DNA of 64,000 bases from MED-G105 sp038522945 (GTDB lineage Bacteria > Pseudomonadota > Alphaproteobacteria > Caulobacterales > Parvularculaceae): the NCBI GenBank assembly GCA_038522945.1, contig JBCBJV010000001.1:310001-374000 (forward strand). Direction: 5' to 3'. The notes below the pieces were generated by a model, which was not told the origin of the DNA, searched no databases, and saw only the letters and a list, made by a program, of their open reading frames with translations. The position numbers and the translations under genes were made by a program. Positions within the stretch are counted from its first letter, which is position 1, and each line of letters starts with the position of its first letter. Below, one piece after another: positions 53,669-62,293 of this stretch.

Positions 53669-56600
53669 ATGCCTAAACGCACTGATATTTCTTCCATTCT
53701 CATCATTGGCGCTGGCCCGATTGTCATCGGCCAGGCGTGCGAATTCGACTATTCCGGCGTTCAGGCGGTCAAGGCGCTGAAAGAGGAAGGCTTCCGGGTC
53801 ATCCTCGTAAACTCCAACCCGGCCACGATCATGACCGACCCGGGCCTTGCCGATGCGACCTATGTCGAGCCGATCACGCCGGAATATGTGGAAAAAGTCA
53901 TCGCGCGCGAGCGGCCCGATGCGCTGCTCCCGACCATGGGCGGACAGACCGCGCTCAACTGCGCCCTCGATCTGGAACGCACCGGTGTCCTGGCGAAATA
54001 CGATGTTGAGATGATTGGCGCGCGCGCCGACGTCATTGAAAAGGCCGAAGACCGCGAGCTCTTCCGTTCGGCCATGGACAAGATCGGGCTTGAAAACCCG
54101 CGCGCCGCAATCGTGTCATCGCCTAAAATCACTGACGATAATGGCCGTGTGATCGGATATGACCGCGTGTCCGGTGTTGCGCAGGCTCTGAAGCTCCTGG
54201 ACCAGATCGGTTTGCCCGCCATCATCCGCCCGGCATTCACCCTCGGCGGCACCGGCGGTGGCATTGCCTATAACCGGGAAGAGTTCGAACAGATCGTCCG
54301 TTCAGGGATTGATGCCTCGCCTGTCGCGCAAGTGCTGATCGATGAGAGCTTGCTCGGCTGGAAAGAGTTTGAGATGGAAGTCGTGCGCGACCGCGCGGAC
54401 AATTGCATCATCATCTGCGCCATTGAGAACGTCGACCCAATGGGCGTGCACACGGGCGATTCCATCACTGTCGCCCCTGCCCTGACCCTGACTGACAAAG
54501 AATATCAGATCATGCGTAACGCCTCACTCGCGGTCATGCGCGAGATCGGCGTTGAAACTGGCGGATCAAACGTTCAGTTTGCAGTCGATCCGGACACGGG
54601 CCGTTTGGTGGTGATCGAGATGAACCCGCGGGTCTCGCGTTCATCCGCCCTCGCCTCGAAAGCGACCGGTTTCCCAATTGCCCGCGTCGCTGCAAAACTT
54701 GCTGTCGGCTACACCCTGGACGAGCTCGAAAACGATATCACCAAAGCAACTCCGGCATCGTTCGAGCCCACCATCGACTATGTGGTCACCAAGATCCCAC
54801 GCTTTGCCTTTGAGAAATTTCCGGGTGCTGAGAATACACTTACCACCGCCATGAAGTCCGTTGGCGAAGCTATGGCCATCGGGCGGTCGTTCCAGGAATC
54901 ATTCCAGAAGGCGCTGCGGTCACTAGAAACCGGCCTTAAAGGCCTCGACCCCATCGATATCCCAGGCCTCGGCCAAGGCGATGACATCAATGCTTTCCGG
55001 GCCGCTCTCGCCAATAGGACGCCGGACCGTTTGCGGATTGCCGCGCAAGCTCTGCGCCATGGGGTCCCCATCGAACAGGTTCGGATCATCACCCAGTTCG
55101 ACCCCTGGTTTCTGGAACAGATTGAAGGGATCGTCGAAGCCGAACGTTTGATTGAAATCGAAGGCCTACCCACCGACCCGGACCGCTTGCGCGAGCTTAA
55201 GGCCATGGGCTTCTCAGATGATCGCTTGGCAGAACTGGCCGGCGGCACGGCCGATGAGGTCGCAACCTTGCGCCACGAGAAAAACGTGCGACCCGTCTTC
55301 AAGCGTATTGATACGTGTGCAGCTGAATTCGAGGCGATCACCCCTTACATGTATGCTACCTATGAGCCTTCCTTTGGTGAAAAACCTGCTTGCGAAGCCA
55401 AGCCCTCTGACCAAAAGAAGGTCATCATTTTAGGAGGTGGGCCCAACCGGATCGGCCAGGGAATCGAATTCGACTATTGCTGTTGCCATGCGGCCTTCGC
55501 TCTTGCCGATATCGGCATTGAGTCCATCATGGTCAATTGCAATCCGGAAACGGTGTCTACGGACTATGACACCTCCGACCGGCTGTATTTCGAGCCGCTG
55601 ACCGCAGAAGACGTGTTGGAAATCATCCATACGGAACGGTCCGCGGGCACCCTTGCGGGCGTCATCGTTCAGTATGGCGGTCAGACACCGTTGAAGCTGG
55701 CACGCACTCTTGCGGATCAAGGTGTGCCGATCCTCGGCACCCCGTTTGATGCCATTGACCTCGCAGAAGATCGCGAGCGCTTTCAAAAGCTAGTTGGTAA
55801 GTTGGGCCTAAAGCAGCCCATCAACGCCACGGCCGCCACGCGCGAGGCAGTTCTAGAAACCGCCAACAAGGTTGGCTATCCATTGGTGACGCGCCCGTCC
55901 TATGTGCTCGGTGGGCGTGCCATGGAAATCGTCCGGGACGAGGCATCGCTAACCGATTACCTGCGCACCAGTGGCGTTGACATTTCCGAGCAGGAACCGT
56001 TGCTGCTGGATCAATATCTTCAGAATGCGGTCGAAGTGGATGTCGACTGCATTTGTGACGGGTCTGACGTCTACATTGCGGGCGTCATGGAACACATCGA
56101 GGAAGCGGGCATCCATTCCGGCGATAGCGCTTGTTCCCTGCCGCCCTATACCCTCGCGGACCCAATTATCAATGAGCTAAAATCCCAGACGAAGAAACTC
56201 GCCCTTGAGCTTGGCGTCGTTGGATTGATGAATGTTCAGTATGCCATCAAAGGCGATGAGATCTTTATCCTGGAAGTGAACCCGCGAGCGTCGCGGACCG
56301 TGCCATTCGTTGCCAAGACTATCGGCGCACCGATCGCGTCAATCGCTGCAAAGGTCATGACTGGCGAGAAGCTCGCGAGTATGACCCTTCCCGGTGAGGC
56401 CTACGATCATGTGGCGGTGAAAGAGGTCGTGTTCCCGTTTGCCCGCTTCCCAGGCGTCGACACAGTGCTCGGCCCGGAGATGCGTTCTACCGGCGAGGTG
56501 ATGGGGCTAGATATGAGCTTTGACAAGGCCCGGGCGAAAAGCCTCGTGGGCGCAGGTGCTAGGATCCCACTTGAAGGCTGTGTCTTTATTTCATTGAAAG

Positions 56601-56965
56601 ACAGTGACAAGCCGTTGATGATCAATGCCGTTCGTAGGCTGACAGAAATCGGATTTAGGATCATCTGTACACGGGGGACGGCAGAATACCTCACCTCTCA
56701 GAATGTTGATGTGGACATTGTCAACAAGGTGCTCGAAGGTCGCCCCCACATTGTCGATGCTCTCAAGAATGGTGAAGTTCATCTGATTTTCAACACGACC
56801 GAAGGCGCGCAGTCGGTCAAAGACTCGCGGTCTATCCGAACCACGGCACTTGCAAACCGGATCCCCTGCATCACAACTGCTGCGGGCGCTAAAGCCGTGA
56901 TCCGCGCTATCGAGGCCATGCGCGCGGGGTCTTTCGATGTCGCGCCACTACAGAGCTATCATTGA
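53669..56965 (+). CDS. carB: Carbamoyl-phosphate synthase large subunit
   Basis: A 1098-residue enzyme that builds carbamoyl phosphate from ammonia, bicarbonate and two ATP. Two homologous halves each hold an ATP-grasp domain: the first begins SSILIIGAGPIVIGQACEFDYSG and the second KKVIILGGGPNRIGQGIEFDYCC (shown in part). The C-terminal allosteric domain follows from about residue 940. The ATG at 53669 (MPKRTDISS) with GAGGAA upstream gives the normal N-terminus; the frame's first ATG-like start at 53597 is less likely. Confidence 0.95.
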   Translation: MPKRTDISSILIIGAGPIVIGQACEFDYSGVQAVKALKEEGFRVILVNSNPATIMTDPGLADATYVEPITPEYVEKVIARERPDALLPTMGGQTALNCALDLERTGVLAKYDVEMIGARADVIEKAEDRELFRSAMDKIGLENPRAAIVSSPKITDDNGRVIGYDRVSGVAQALKLLDQIGLPAIIRPAFTLGGTGGGIAYNREEFEQIVRSGIDASPVAQVLIDESLLGWKEFEMEVVRDRADNCIIICAIENVDPMGVHTGDSITVAPALTLTDKEYQIMRNASLAVMREIGVETGGSNVQFAVDPDTGRLVVIEMNPRVSRSSALASKATGFPIARVAAKLAVGYTLDELENDITKATPASFEPTIDYVVTKIPRFAFEKFPGAENTLTTAMKSVGEAMAIGRSFQESFQKALRSLETGLKGLDPIDIPGLGQGDDINAFRAALANRTPDRLRIAAQALRHGVPIEQVRIITQFDPWFLEQIEGIVEAERLIEIEGLPTDPDRLRELKAMGFSDDRLAELAGGTADEVATLRHEKNVRPVFKRIDTCAAEFEAITPYMYATYEPSFGEKPACEAKPSDQKKVIILGGGPNRIGQGIEFDYCCCHAAFALADIGIESIMVNCNPETVSTDYDTSDRLYFEPLTAEDVLEIIHTERSAGTLAGVIVQYGGQTPLKLARTLADQGVPILGTPFDAIDLAEDRERFQKLVGKLGLKQPINATAATREAVLETANKVGYPLVTRPSYVLGGRAMEIVRDEASLTDYLRTSGVDISEQEPLLLDQYLQNAVEVDVDCICDGSDVYIAGVMEHIEEAGIHSGDSACSLPPYTLADPIINELKSQTKKLALELGVVGLMNVQYAIKGDEIFILEVNPRASRTVPFVAKTIGAPIASIAAKVMTGEKLASMTLPGEAYDHVAVKEVVFPFARFPGVDTVLGPEMRSTGEVMGLDMSFDKARAKSLVGAGARIPLEGCVFISLKDSDKPLMINAVRRLTEIGFRIICTRGTAEYLTSQNVDVDIVNKVLEGRPHIVDALKNGEVHLIFNTTEGAQSVKDSRSIRTTALANRIPCITTAAGAKAVIRAIEAMRAGSFDVAPLQSYH

Positions 56966-57069
56966 GCCGCACGACCGACAGAGCCAGACTTGCGGTGAAT
57001 GAGGTTGGGTTTGCCGACGACCCACTGTAGCATGCCTCGATTGGGAAACTTCCAAATGAGGGCAATATA

Positions 57070-59148
57070 ATGAAAATCCATCAGCTATTGAAGTCTGCCG
57101 CGGCAGTCGCCCTGTGCGCTAGCGTGGCCGCAGGCTGCGCAACCTATGAAGCATCGACCACGGCGAAAGCATCCGCTGAGAAAACCGCGAAGTTAGGCGG
57201 TTGGGGCGTCGATCTCGATCAGCGCGATATCGCCGTCAAACCCGGTGACGATTTCTTTGAATATGCGAACGGAACCTGGCTCGCGACCTTTGAAATGCCA
57301 GCTGACCTTTCTCGATACGGCATGTTCGACGAACTTCGTCTGGAGGCAGAGGAAGACATTCGCACGATTGTCCAGGAAGTTTCGGCCAAAGAGGCTGACG
57401 CCGGCAGTCTTGAACAAAAAGTAGGCGACTTTTACGGCTCATGGATGGATGTGGCCGCGCTTGACGAAATGGGCACAGGGCCGATCCAACCAATGTTGGA
57501 CGAGATCTATGCCATTGATGGCAAGGACGGCTTGACCAAAGCATACGCAAGTCTGCACGGCGATGCCCCGTTTGGAATAGGTATCATTCCGGACCCTGCA
57601 GACACGACCCAGTACATCGCCTTTGTCGGACAGGCCGGCCTCGGCATGCCAGACCGTGACTACTATCTGAAAGACGACGAAAAATTCGTCGGCTATCGTG
57701 AAGCTTACACCGCCTATATCGAAAAGCTGTTTGACCTCGCGGGATACGATAGTGCCGCTGAGCGAGCGCAACGCGTCATCGCACTTGAAAAGGATCTCGC
57801 AGACGTTCACTGGACGGCGCAGGATTCCCGTGACATTCAAAAAATCTATAACCCAATGCCGCCAGCCCAACTAAAAGAGTTGGCACCGGAATTTGACTGG
57901 GACGGCGTCTTCACTCAAACAGGTCTTACCGATGTCGAGACGTTCTTGGTCGCCCAGACCACTGCTATTGACAAAGCAGCAGAGCTCTTTGCGGGCACCC
58001 CAATGGACACGCTGAAGGACTACCTTGCGTTTCATTTAATCAACAACCACACCGCCTATCTGCCCTCCACCTTTGATCAGGCAAGCTTTGAGTTCTACGG
58101 CAAAACCCTTCGCGGTACGGAAGAACAGCGCGAACGTTGGAAGCGCGGCATTCAGCAAGTCAATGGCAGCCTTGGCGAGGCCATTGGCAAAATCTATGTG
58201 GAACGTCACTTCCCCGCGTCGTATAAAGAGCAAATGCAGGGGCTGGTTACCAACCTGACTGATGCATTTGCAGAGCGCCTTGAACAAAACGACTGGATGG
58301 ATGCAGAAACCAAGGAACAAGCTCTCCTCAAGTTGTCCACGTTTGAGCCCAAAATCGGATTTACCGATAAGTGGACCGACTATGGCCCCCTTCAGATCCA
58401 GCAGGGAAAGCTGCTTGAAAATGCGATCGCAATTCGGGAGTTTCAGTGGCAGGAGCAGCTAAATGATCTCGGCGGTCCAGTTGACCGGGTTCAATGGCCT
58501 TACCCACCGCAAACGGTCAATGCCTCCTACAACCCCCTGCTGAACCAGATCACCTTTCCTGCAGGCATCCTACAACCCCCATTCTTTGACCCGTATGCAG
58601 ATCCCGCCGTGAACTTTGGCGGGATTGGCGCGGTGATTGGCCACGAAATTGGCCATGGTTTTGACGACCAGGGTCGACGCTTTGACGAAAAGGGCCGGAT
58701 CCGCGACTGGTGGACCGCCTTCGCGGACGAAAAATTCAAAGAAAAGACCGACGTTCTGGGTGCCCAGTATGCGGCCTACGAGCCTGTCGAGGGTGGCTTC
58801 ATTAACGGTCAGCTGACCATGGGTGAAAATATCGGGGATCTTGGCGGTCTCCAGATGGCTTATGCCGCTTACCGCCGGTATGTCGCCGCTAATTATCCAA
58901 ATGGTGAGGCTCCGGTCCTTGACGGGCTAACTGGGGATCAGCGCTTCTTCATGGGCTGGGCCCAAGTCTGGCGCGCGGCAGCTCGAGAAGACGAGATCCG
59001 CCGTCGTCTGGTTACGGACCCACACAGCCCGCCGGAGTACCGCGTGAACGGCGTCGTGCGGAACCTCGATGCCTGGTACGAGGCGTTCAACGTTTCCGAA
59101 GAGGACGCCTTGTACCTTGCTCCAGAGGACCGCGTCCGGATTTGGTAA
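57070..59148 (+). CDS. M13-family (PepO/neprilysin-like) metallopeptidase lipoprotein
   Basis: A 692-residue exported zinc endopeptidase. The lipobox is VAAGC with Cys23. The zinc motif HEIGH has His525, Glu526 and His529, and the third ligand is in ENIGDLGG (Glu586). VNASYNPLLNQITFPAGILQ and VNFGGIGAVIGHE are typical of the family. It ends in RVRIW, close to the usual C-terminal CxVW of M13 enzymes, whose terminal Trp is kept. GAGGG lies upstream of the start. It would digest oligopeptides outside the inner membrane. Confidence 0.92.
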   Translation: MKIHQLLKSAAAVALCASVAAGCATYEASTTAKASAEKTAKLGGWGVDLDQRDIAVKPGDDFFEYANGTWLATFEMPADLSRYGMFDELRLEAEEDIRTIVQEVSAKEADAGSLEQKVGDFYGSWMDVAALDEMGTGPIQPMLDEIYAIDGKDGLTKAYASLHGDAPFGIGIIPDPADTTQYIAFVGQAGLGMPDRDYYLKDDEKFVGYREAYTAYIEKLFDLAGYDSAAERAQRVIALEKDLADVHWTAQDSRDIQKIYNPMPPAQLKELAPEFDWDGVFTQTGLTDVETFLVAQTTAIDKAAELFAGTPMDTLKDYLAFHLINNHTAYLPSTFDQASFEFYGKTLRGTEEQRERWKRGIQQVNGSLGEAIGKIYVERHFPASYKEQMQGLVTNLTDAFAERLEQNDWMDAETKEQALLKLSTFEPKIGFTDKWTDYGPLQIQQGKLLENAIAIREFQWQEQLNDLGGPVDRVQWPYPPQTVNASYNPLLNQITFPAGILQPPFFDPYADPAVNFGGIGAVIGHEIGHGFDDQGRRFDEKGRIRDWWTAFADEKFKEKTDVLGAQYAAYEPVEGGFINGQLTMGENIGDLGGLQMAYAAYRRYVAANYPNGEAPVLDGLTGDQRFFMGWAQVWRAAAREDEIRRRLVTDPHSPPEYRVNGVVRNLDAWYEAFNVSEEDALYLAPEDRVRIW

Positions 59149-59170
59149 CTTACGCAAAATCAGGCGTAAG
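59149..59170 (+). terminator. Hairpin after the M13 protease gene
   Basis: A perfect 7-bp stem CTTACGC/GCGTAAG with an 8-nt loop begins right after the stop codon. It lacks a T-run, so it is at best a weak or Rho-assisted terminator. Confidence 0.35.
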
Positions 59171-59368
59171 CTGCTGAAAGTGTATTGTTTTCCGAGCCTG
59201 ACCTCTTCTCAGCTTACAAGGTCGTGAGATATTGAACCAATAGCGCCCCGGTGGGATACTCCGCCGGAGCGGACTTTGTAGGACTTCCCTTTAAATCGTC
59301 ACACCACATCTTGAAGTAGCAACACGCGACCTCTATCTTCGCTCAGTTACGCTCATAACCCAAAGCGA

Positions 59369-59399
59369 CGGCGCCCGGGCTTTTTCTTCCCAGGCGGCG
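59369..59399 (+). promoter_or_regulatory. GC-rich leader hairpin before greA
   Basis: A stem of about 9 pairs with two mismatches and a 9-nt loop lies 36 bp before the greA start and is followed by the T-rich stretch TTTCTGTCTCTTTTG. It could act as an attenuator-like leader, as proposed for greA of E. coli; no further proof in the sequence. Confidence 0.35.
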
Positions 59400-59434
59400 G
59401 CGTTTCTGTCTCTTTTGTTTAGAAAGGCACCCCC

Positions 59435-59908
59435 ATGCAGAAAGTCCCGATGACGGTTCAGGGCTATCAGACACTGGAAGAAGAGATTCGCCGACTGAAG
59501 AACATTGAGCGCCCGGCCGTGATCCAGGCAATTGCCGAGGCACGCGCCCATGGCGACCTGTCGGAAAACGCCGAGTATCATGCCGCAAAAGAGCGCCAGA
59601 GCTGGATCGAAGGCCAGATTGTCGAGCTTGAGGACAAATATACCCGGGCGGAGGTAATCGATGTTGCCAAAATGTCCGGTGAGACCGTCCGTTTCGGGGC
59701 GACGGTCACCTTGATCGACGAAGAAACCGAAGAAGAAAAATCCTGGCAGATCGTTGGTGATTTGGAAGCGGACGTGAAATCCGGCAAGATCTCGATCTCT
59801 TCGCCCATTGCCCGCGCCTTAATCAACAAAGAAAGCGGCGACAGTGTTGAGGTTGCAGCCCCGGGCGGCGCGCGCATGTACGAAATCTCTAACGTCAAAT
59901 ACCAATAA
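59435..59908 (+). CDS. greA: Transcription elongation factor GreA
   Basis: A 157-residue factor that lets stalled RNA polymerase cleave its transcript. The N-terminal coiled coil carries the acidic tip DLSENAEYHAAKE, and the C-terminal FKBP-like domain has WQIVGDLEADVKSGKISISSP (in part) and GDSVEV. AAAGG precedes the ATG. It follows the M13 gene with a long, hairpin-bearing leader. Confidence 0.96.
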   Translation: MQKVPMTVQGYQTLEEEIRRLKNIERPAVIQAIAEARAHGDLSENAEYHAAKERQSWIEGQIVELEDKYTRAEVIDVAKMSGETVRFGATVTLIDEETEEEKSWQIVGDLEADVKSGKISISSPIARALINKESGDSVEVAAPGGARMYEISNVKYQ

Positions 59909-60041
59909 AGGAACGGCCTGGATCTTTGCGAATCCGGCCGATTGCGGTAACCAGCGGCTTGACATGAAGGCCGCCGCCGGTATGTTCCCGCCTTCGAATT
60001 TCAGCCCCGCCTTCTGCGGGATCAGTTAAGGAGCGCTGGCC

Positions 60042-60209
60042 ATGGCCAAGCCGACCACCATCAAGATTCGTCTTAATTCCACCGCTGGAACGGGCTATTT
60101 CTACGTGACCAAAAAGAACACGCGCACCATGACCGAGAAGCTTGTGCTGAAAAAGTACGATCCGATCGCGCGCAAGCACGTGGATTTCAAAGAAGGCAAG
60201 ATCAAGTAA
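60042..60209 (+). CDS. rpmG: 50S ribosomal protein L33
   Basis: A 55-residue ribosomal protein, too small for most gene lists but clear: MAKPTTIKIRLNSTAGTGYF followed by YVTKKNTRTMTEKLVLKKYD. It is the cysteine-free L33 type without zinc. TAAGGAG lies 9 nt before the ATG. A short CCCGC/GCGGG hairpin at 60006-60020 lies in the leader and a strong terminator follows. Confidence 0.96.
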   Translation: MAKPTTIKIRLNSTAGTGYFYVTKKNTRTMTEKLVLKKYDPIARKHVDFKEGKIK

Positions 60210-60268
60210 GACGCCTTGCGTGATGGTGCCCATTGCCTTGTCGGCATGGCGCTTCCCTTAGGCGCACG

Positions 60269-60298
60269 AAAAAAGCCGCTCTTCGGAGCGGCTTTTTT
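60269..60298. terminator. Bidirectional terminator between rpmG and pleD
   Basis: A perfect 7-bp stem GCCGCTC/GAGCGGC with a TTCG tetraloop is flanked by six A and six T, so it can serve rpmG on the plus strand and pleD on the minus strand. Confidence 0.95.
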
Positions 60299-60321
60299 GT
60301 AATTGTCGATCGACTTATTCT

Positions 60322-61704
60322 TTACGCGGCACTCTTCATGACGCGGTTGCGGCCAGTGGACTTGGCCTCATAGAGGGCCTCATCCGCACGCTTGATGAGT
60401 TTTTGTGGCGTGTCGTCTTTCGTGCCTTCGTCCGTAGACGCAACGCCGATGGATACCGTCACACTCAACTCATCGCGACCGGCATTCAGGACGATTTTGC
60501 TTGCCGCAAACTCCTGGCGCAGGCGTTCTGCGACGAGTGAGGCAAAGTCCGTATCAGTATCGGGCATGGCGATCAGGAACTCTTCTCCGCCATAACGGCA
60601 CGCCAGATCAATTCCGCGCACTGATGCTCTGATTTTCTCGGCAAACTCCTGAATGACTTTGTCGCCAACGTCGTGGCCGTATTTGTCATTGATGGATTTG
60701 AAATGGTCGAGATCAAGGATCATCACCGAGAGCGGATTGCCGGTCCAGAAGGCTCGGTCGAACATCGCCGACAAATGGCTTGCCAGGTAGCGACGATTAT
60801 AAAGCCCCGTCAATTGATCCGTCACCGCCATTTCAAGGCTGGCTTCGAATGAATAGCGCAGCCGATCAATGTAGCGCTTGCGTCGAACTTGCGTTGAAAC
60901 GCGGGCCATCAACTCGTTGCGGTCAACGGGCCGAGTCAAATAGTCGTTCACGCCCATATCCAGGGCGCGAACGAGTTTGCGCGTATCACCCTGCCGCACA
61001 ATGGCCAGGACTGGCGTCAGACGCGTTTCCTCAAAGGACCGGATCGACGAACACAAACGCAAGGGGTCCGTTGCCTCAATCGACATATTGACGATGACGA
61101 GATCAAAATCCCCGGTTTTCGCCCGCGACTGCGCCACTTGCGGATCCGTTTCTATGGCAATCTCAAAACTCTCACCCAACGCATCGCGAATGCGCTCGGC
61201 CTGGTCATCCTGATCATCGATAATCAGAATGCGGCCGCCATCTTCGTCATCTTCGTTCACCGCCAAGTCTTGCGGATCAACGACGCCAAGGTTTTTGCCC
61301 GTCGTGTACCGCATGCGCAGCTCGTCAGTCATCATCTTGAGACGCGTTAGGCTTCGCACCCGGGCAAACAGCGCCACGTCTTCAACGGGCTTGGTCAGAA
61401 AATCGTCAGCCCCCGCGGAAAGTCCCGCGACGCGGTCCGCCTGCTGATCGAGGGCGGTAACCATAACGACCGGGATATGCGCCGTTTCTGGCGCTGCTTT
61501 CAGTTTCCGGCAGGCTTCAAAGCCGTCCATGCCCGGCATCATCACATCAAGGAGAATGATATCGGGCTGTTCTTCTTTGGCACGATCGACAGCTTCCTGA
61601 CCGGAAAACGCGCTCAGTACATCAAAATATTCAGCCCGCAGCTTCGCTTCGAGCAGCTTTACGTTTGGCTCGAGGTCATCGACGACGAGGACGCGTGCCG
61701 TCAT
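60322..61704 (-). CDS. pleD: Diguanylate cyclase response regulator PleD
   Basis: A 460-residue protein with two receiver domains and a GGDEF domain. The first receiver has the phosphorylated Asp53 in LLDVMMPG; the second (about 150-270) is degenerate. The active site GGEEF is at residues 372-376, and the RGID inhibitory I-site lies just upstream, so feedback control by c-di-GMP is likely. In Caulobacter it drives the swarmer-to-stalked change. divK is upstream in the same unit (44 bp). Confidence 0.94.
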   Translation of the reverse strand: MTARVLVVDDLEPNVKLLEAKLRAEYFDVLSAFSGQEAVDRAKEEQPDIILLDVMMPGMDGFEACRKLKAAPETAHIPVVMVTALDQQADRVAGLSAGADDFLTKPVEDVALFARVRSLTRLKMMTDELRMRYTTGKNLGVVDPQDLAVNEDDEDGGRILIIDDQDDQAERIRDALGESFEIAIETDPQVAQSRAKTGDFDLVIVNMSIEATDPLRLCSSIRSFEETRLTPVLAIVRQGDTRKLVRALDMGVNDYLTRPVDRNELMARVSTQVRRKRYIDRLRYSFEASLEMAVTDQLTGLYNRRYLASHLSAMFDRAFWTGNPLSVMILDLDHFKSINDKYGHDVGDKVIQEFAEKIRASVRGIDLACRYGGEEFLIAMPDTDTDFASLVAERLRQEFAASKIVLNAGRDELSVTVSIGVASTDEGTKDDTPQKLIKRADEALYEAKSTGRNRVMKSAA

Positions 61705-61748
61705 GGGGGCTCCTTTGAACTAGGAAAATTCACGCAATAGCGTTCACC

Positions 61749-62147
61749 CTAATCCAAATACCTTTTCACTTTCTCAAGAAAATCGACGACCGAAATCGGC
61801 TTCGCAATATAATCCTTACAGCCGCCTTGCCGGATCCGCTCCTCATCGCCTTTCATGGCAAAGGCCGTTACGGCAACGATTGGAATATGGGCAAGGTGCG
61901 GATCGTTCACGATCTCTTTAGTGACTTCCAGGCCAGAAATCTCCGGCAATTGGATATCCATCAAAATCAGGTCAGGTCGATGTTGGCGGGCAAGGGTTAA
62001 CGCTTCCGGCCCTGTCGCTGCCTCGAGAACACCATAGCCATGGGCATCCAGAAGGTCGTGGAACAATTTCATGTTCAACGCATTGTCTTCCACGATGAGG
62101 ACAGTTTTAGGCCGGGCAGAGGCTTCGATTTTTGTCATTGCCACCAT
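61749..62147 (-). CDS. divK: Single-domain response regulator DivK
   Basis: A 132-residue receiver-only protein. LIVEDNALNMKLFHDLLDAHGY is the DivK signature, the phosphorylated Asp64 is in LMDIQLPEISG, and KPI closes the site. It controls the CtrA pathway through DivJ/PleC/DivL in Caulobacter. The ATG at 62147 with AAAGG 7 nt upstream is chosen; an ATG at 62138 is possible. It is the first gene of the divK-pleD unit. Confidence 0.92.
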   Translation of the reverse strand: MVAMTKIEASARPKTVLIVEDNALNMKLFHDLLDAHGYGVLEAATGPEALTLARQHRPDLILMDIQLPEISGLEVTKEIVNDPHLAHIPIVAVTAFAMKGDEERIRQGGCKDYIAKPISVVDFLEKVKRYLD

Positions 62148-62212
62148 GTTAAGCCTTTCAGCGCCAAGCGCCAAAGATAGTAATCGACACTGTTGGTTTT
62201 GCGCCTAAGGTA

Positions 62213-62227
62213 TTAATCGATTGTTTA
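62213..62227. promoter_or_regulatory. CtrA-like box between divK and dinB
   Basis: TTAA-N7-TTTA matches seven of the eight fixed bases of the CtrA site TTAA-N7-TTAA. It lies 66 bp before the divK start, in the divergent divK/dinB region. An inverted repeat CGCCCG/CGGGCG is found next to it at 62232-62245. Confidence 0.45.
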
Positions 62228-62293
62228 TAAGCGCCCGTCCGGGCGTTGAGGCCACTGTCGGCCGTCACGCATTGCGCTTCCGGAAGCCCTTAA

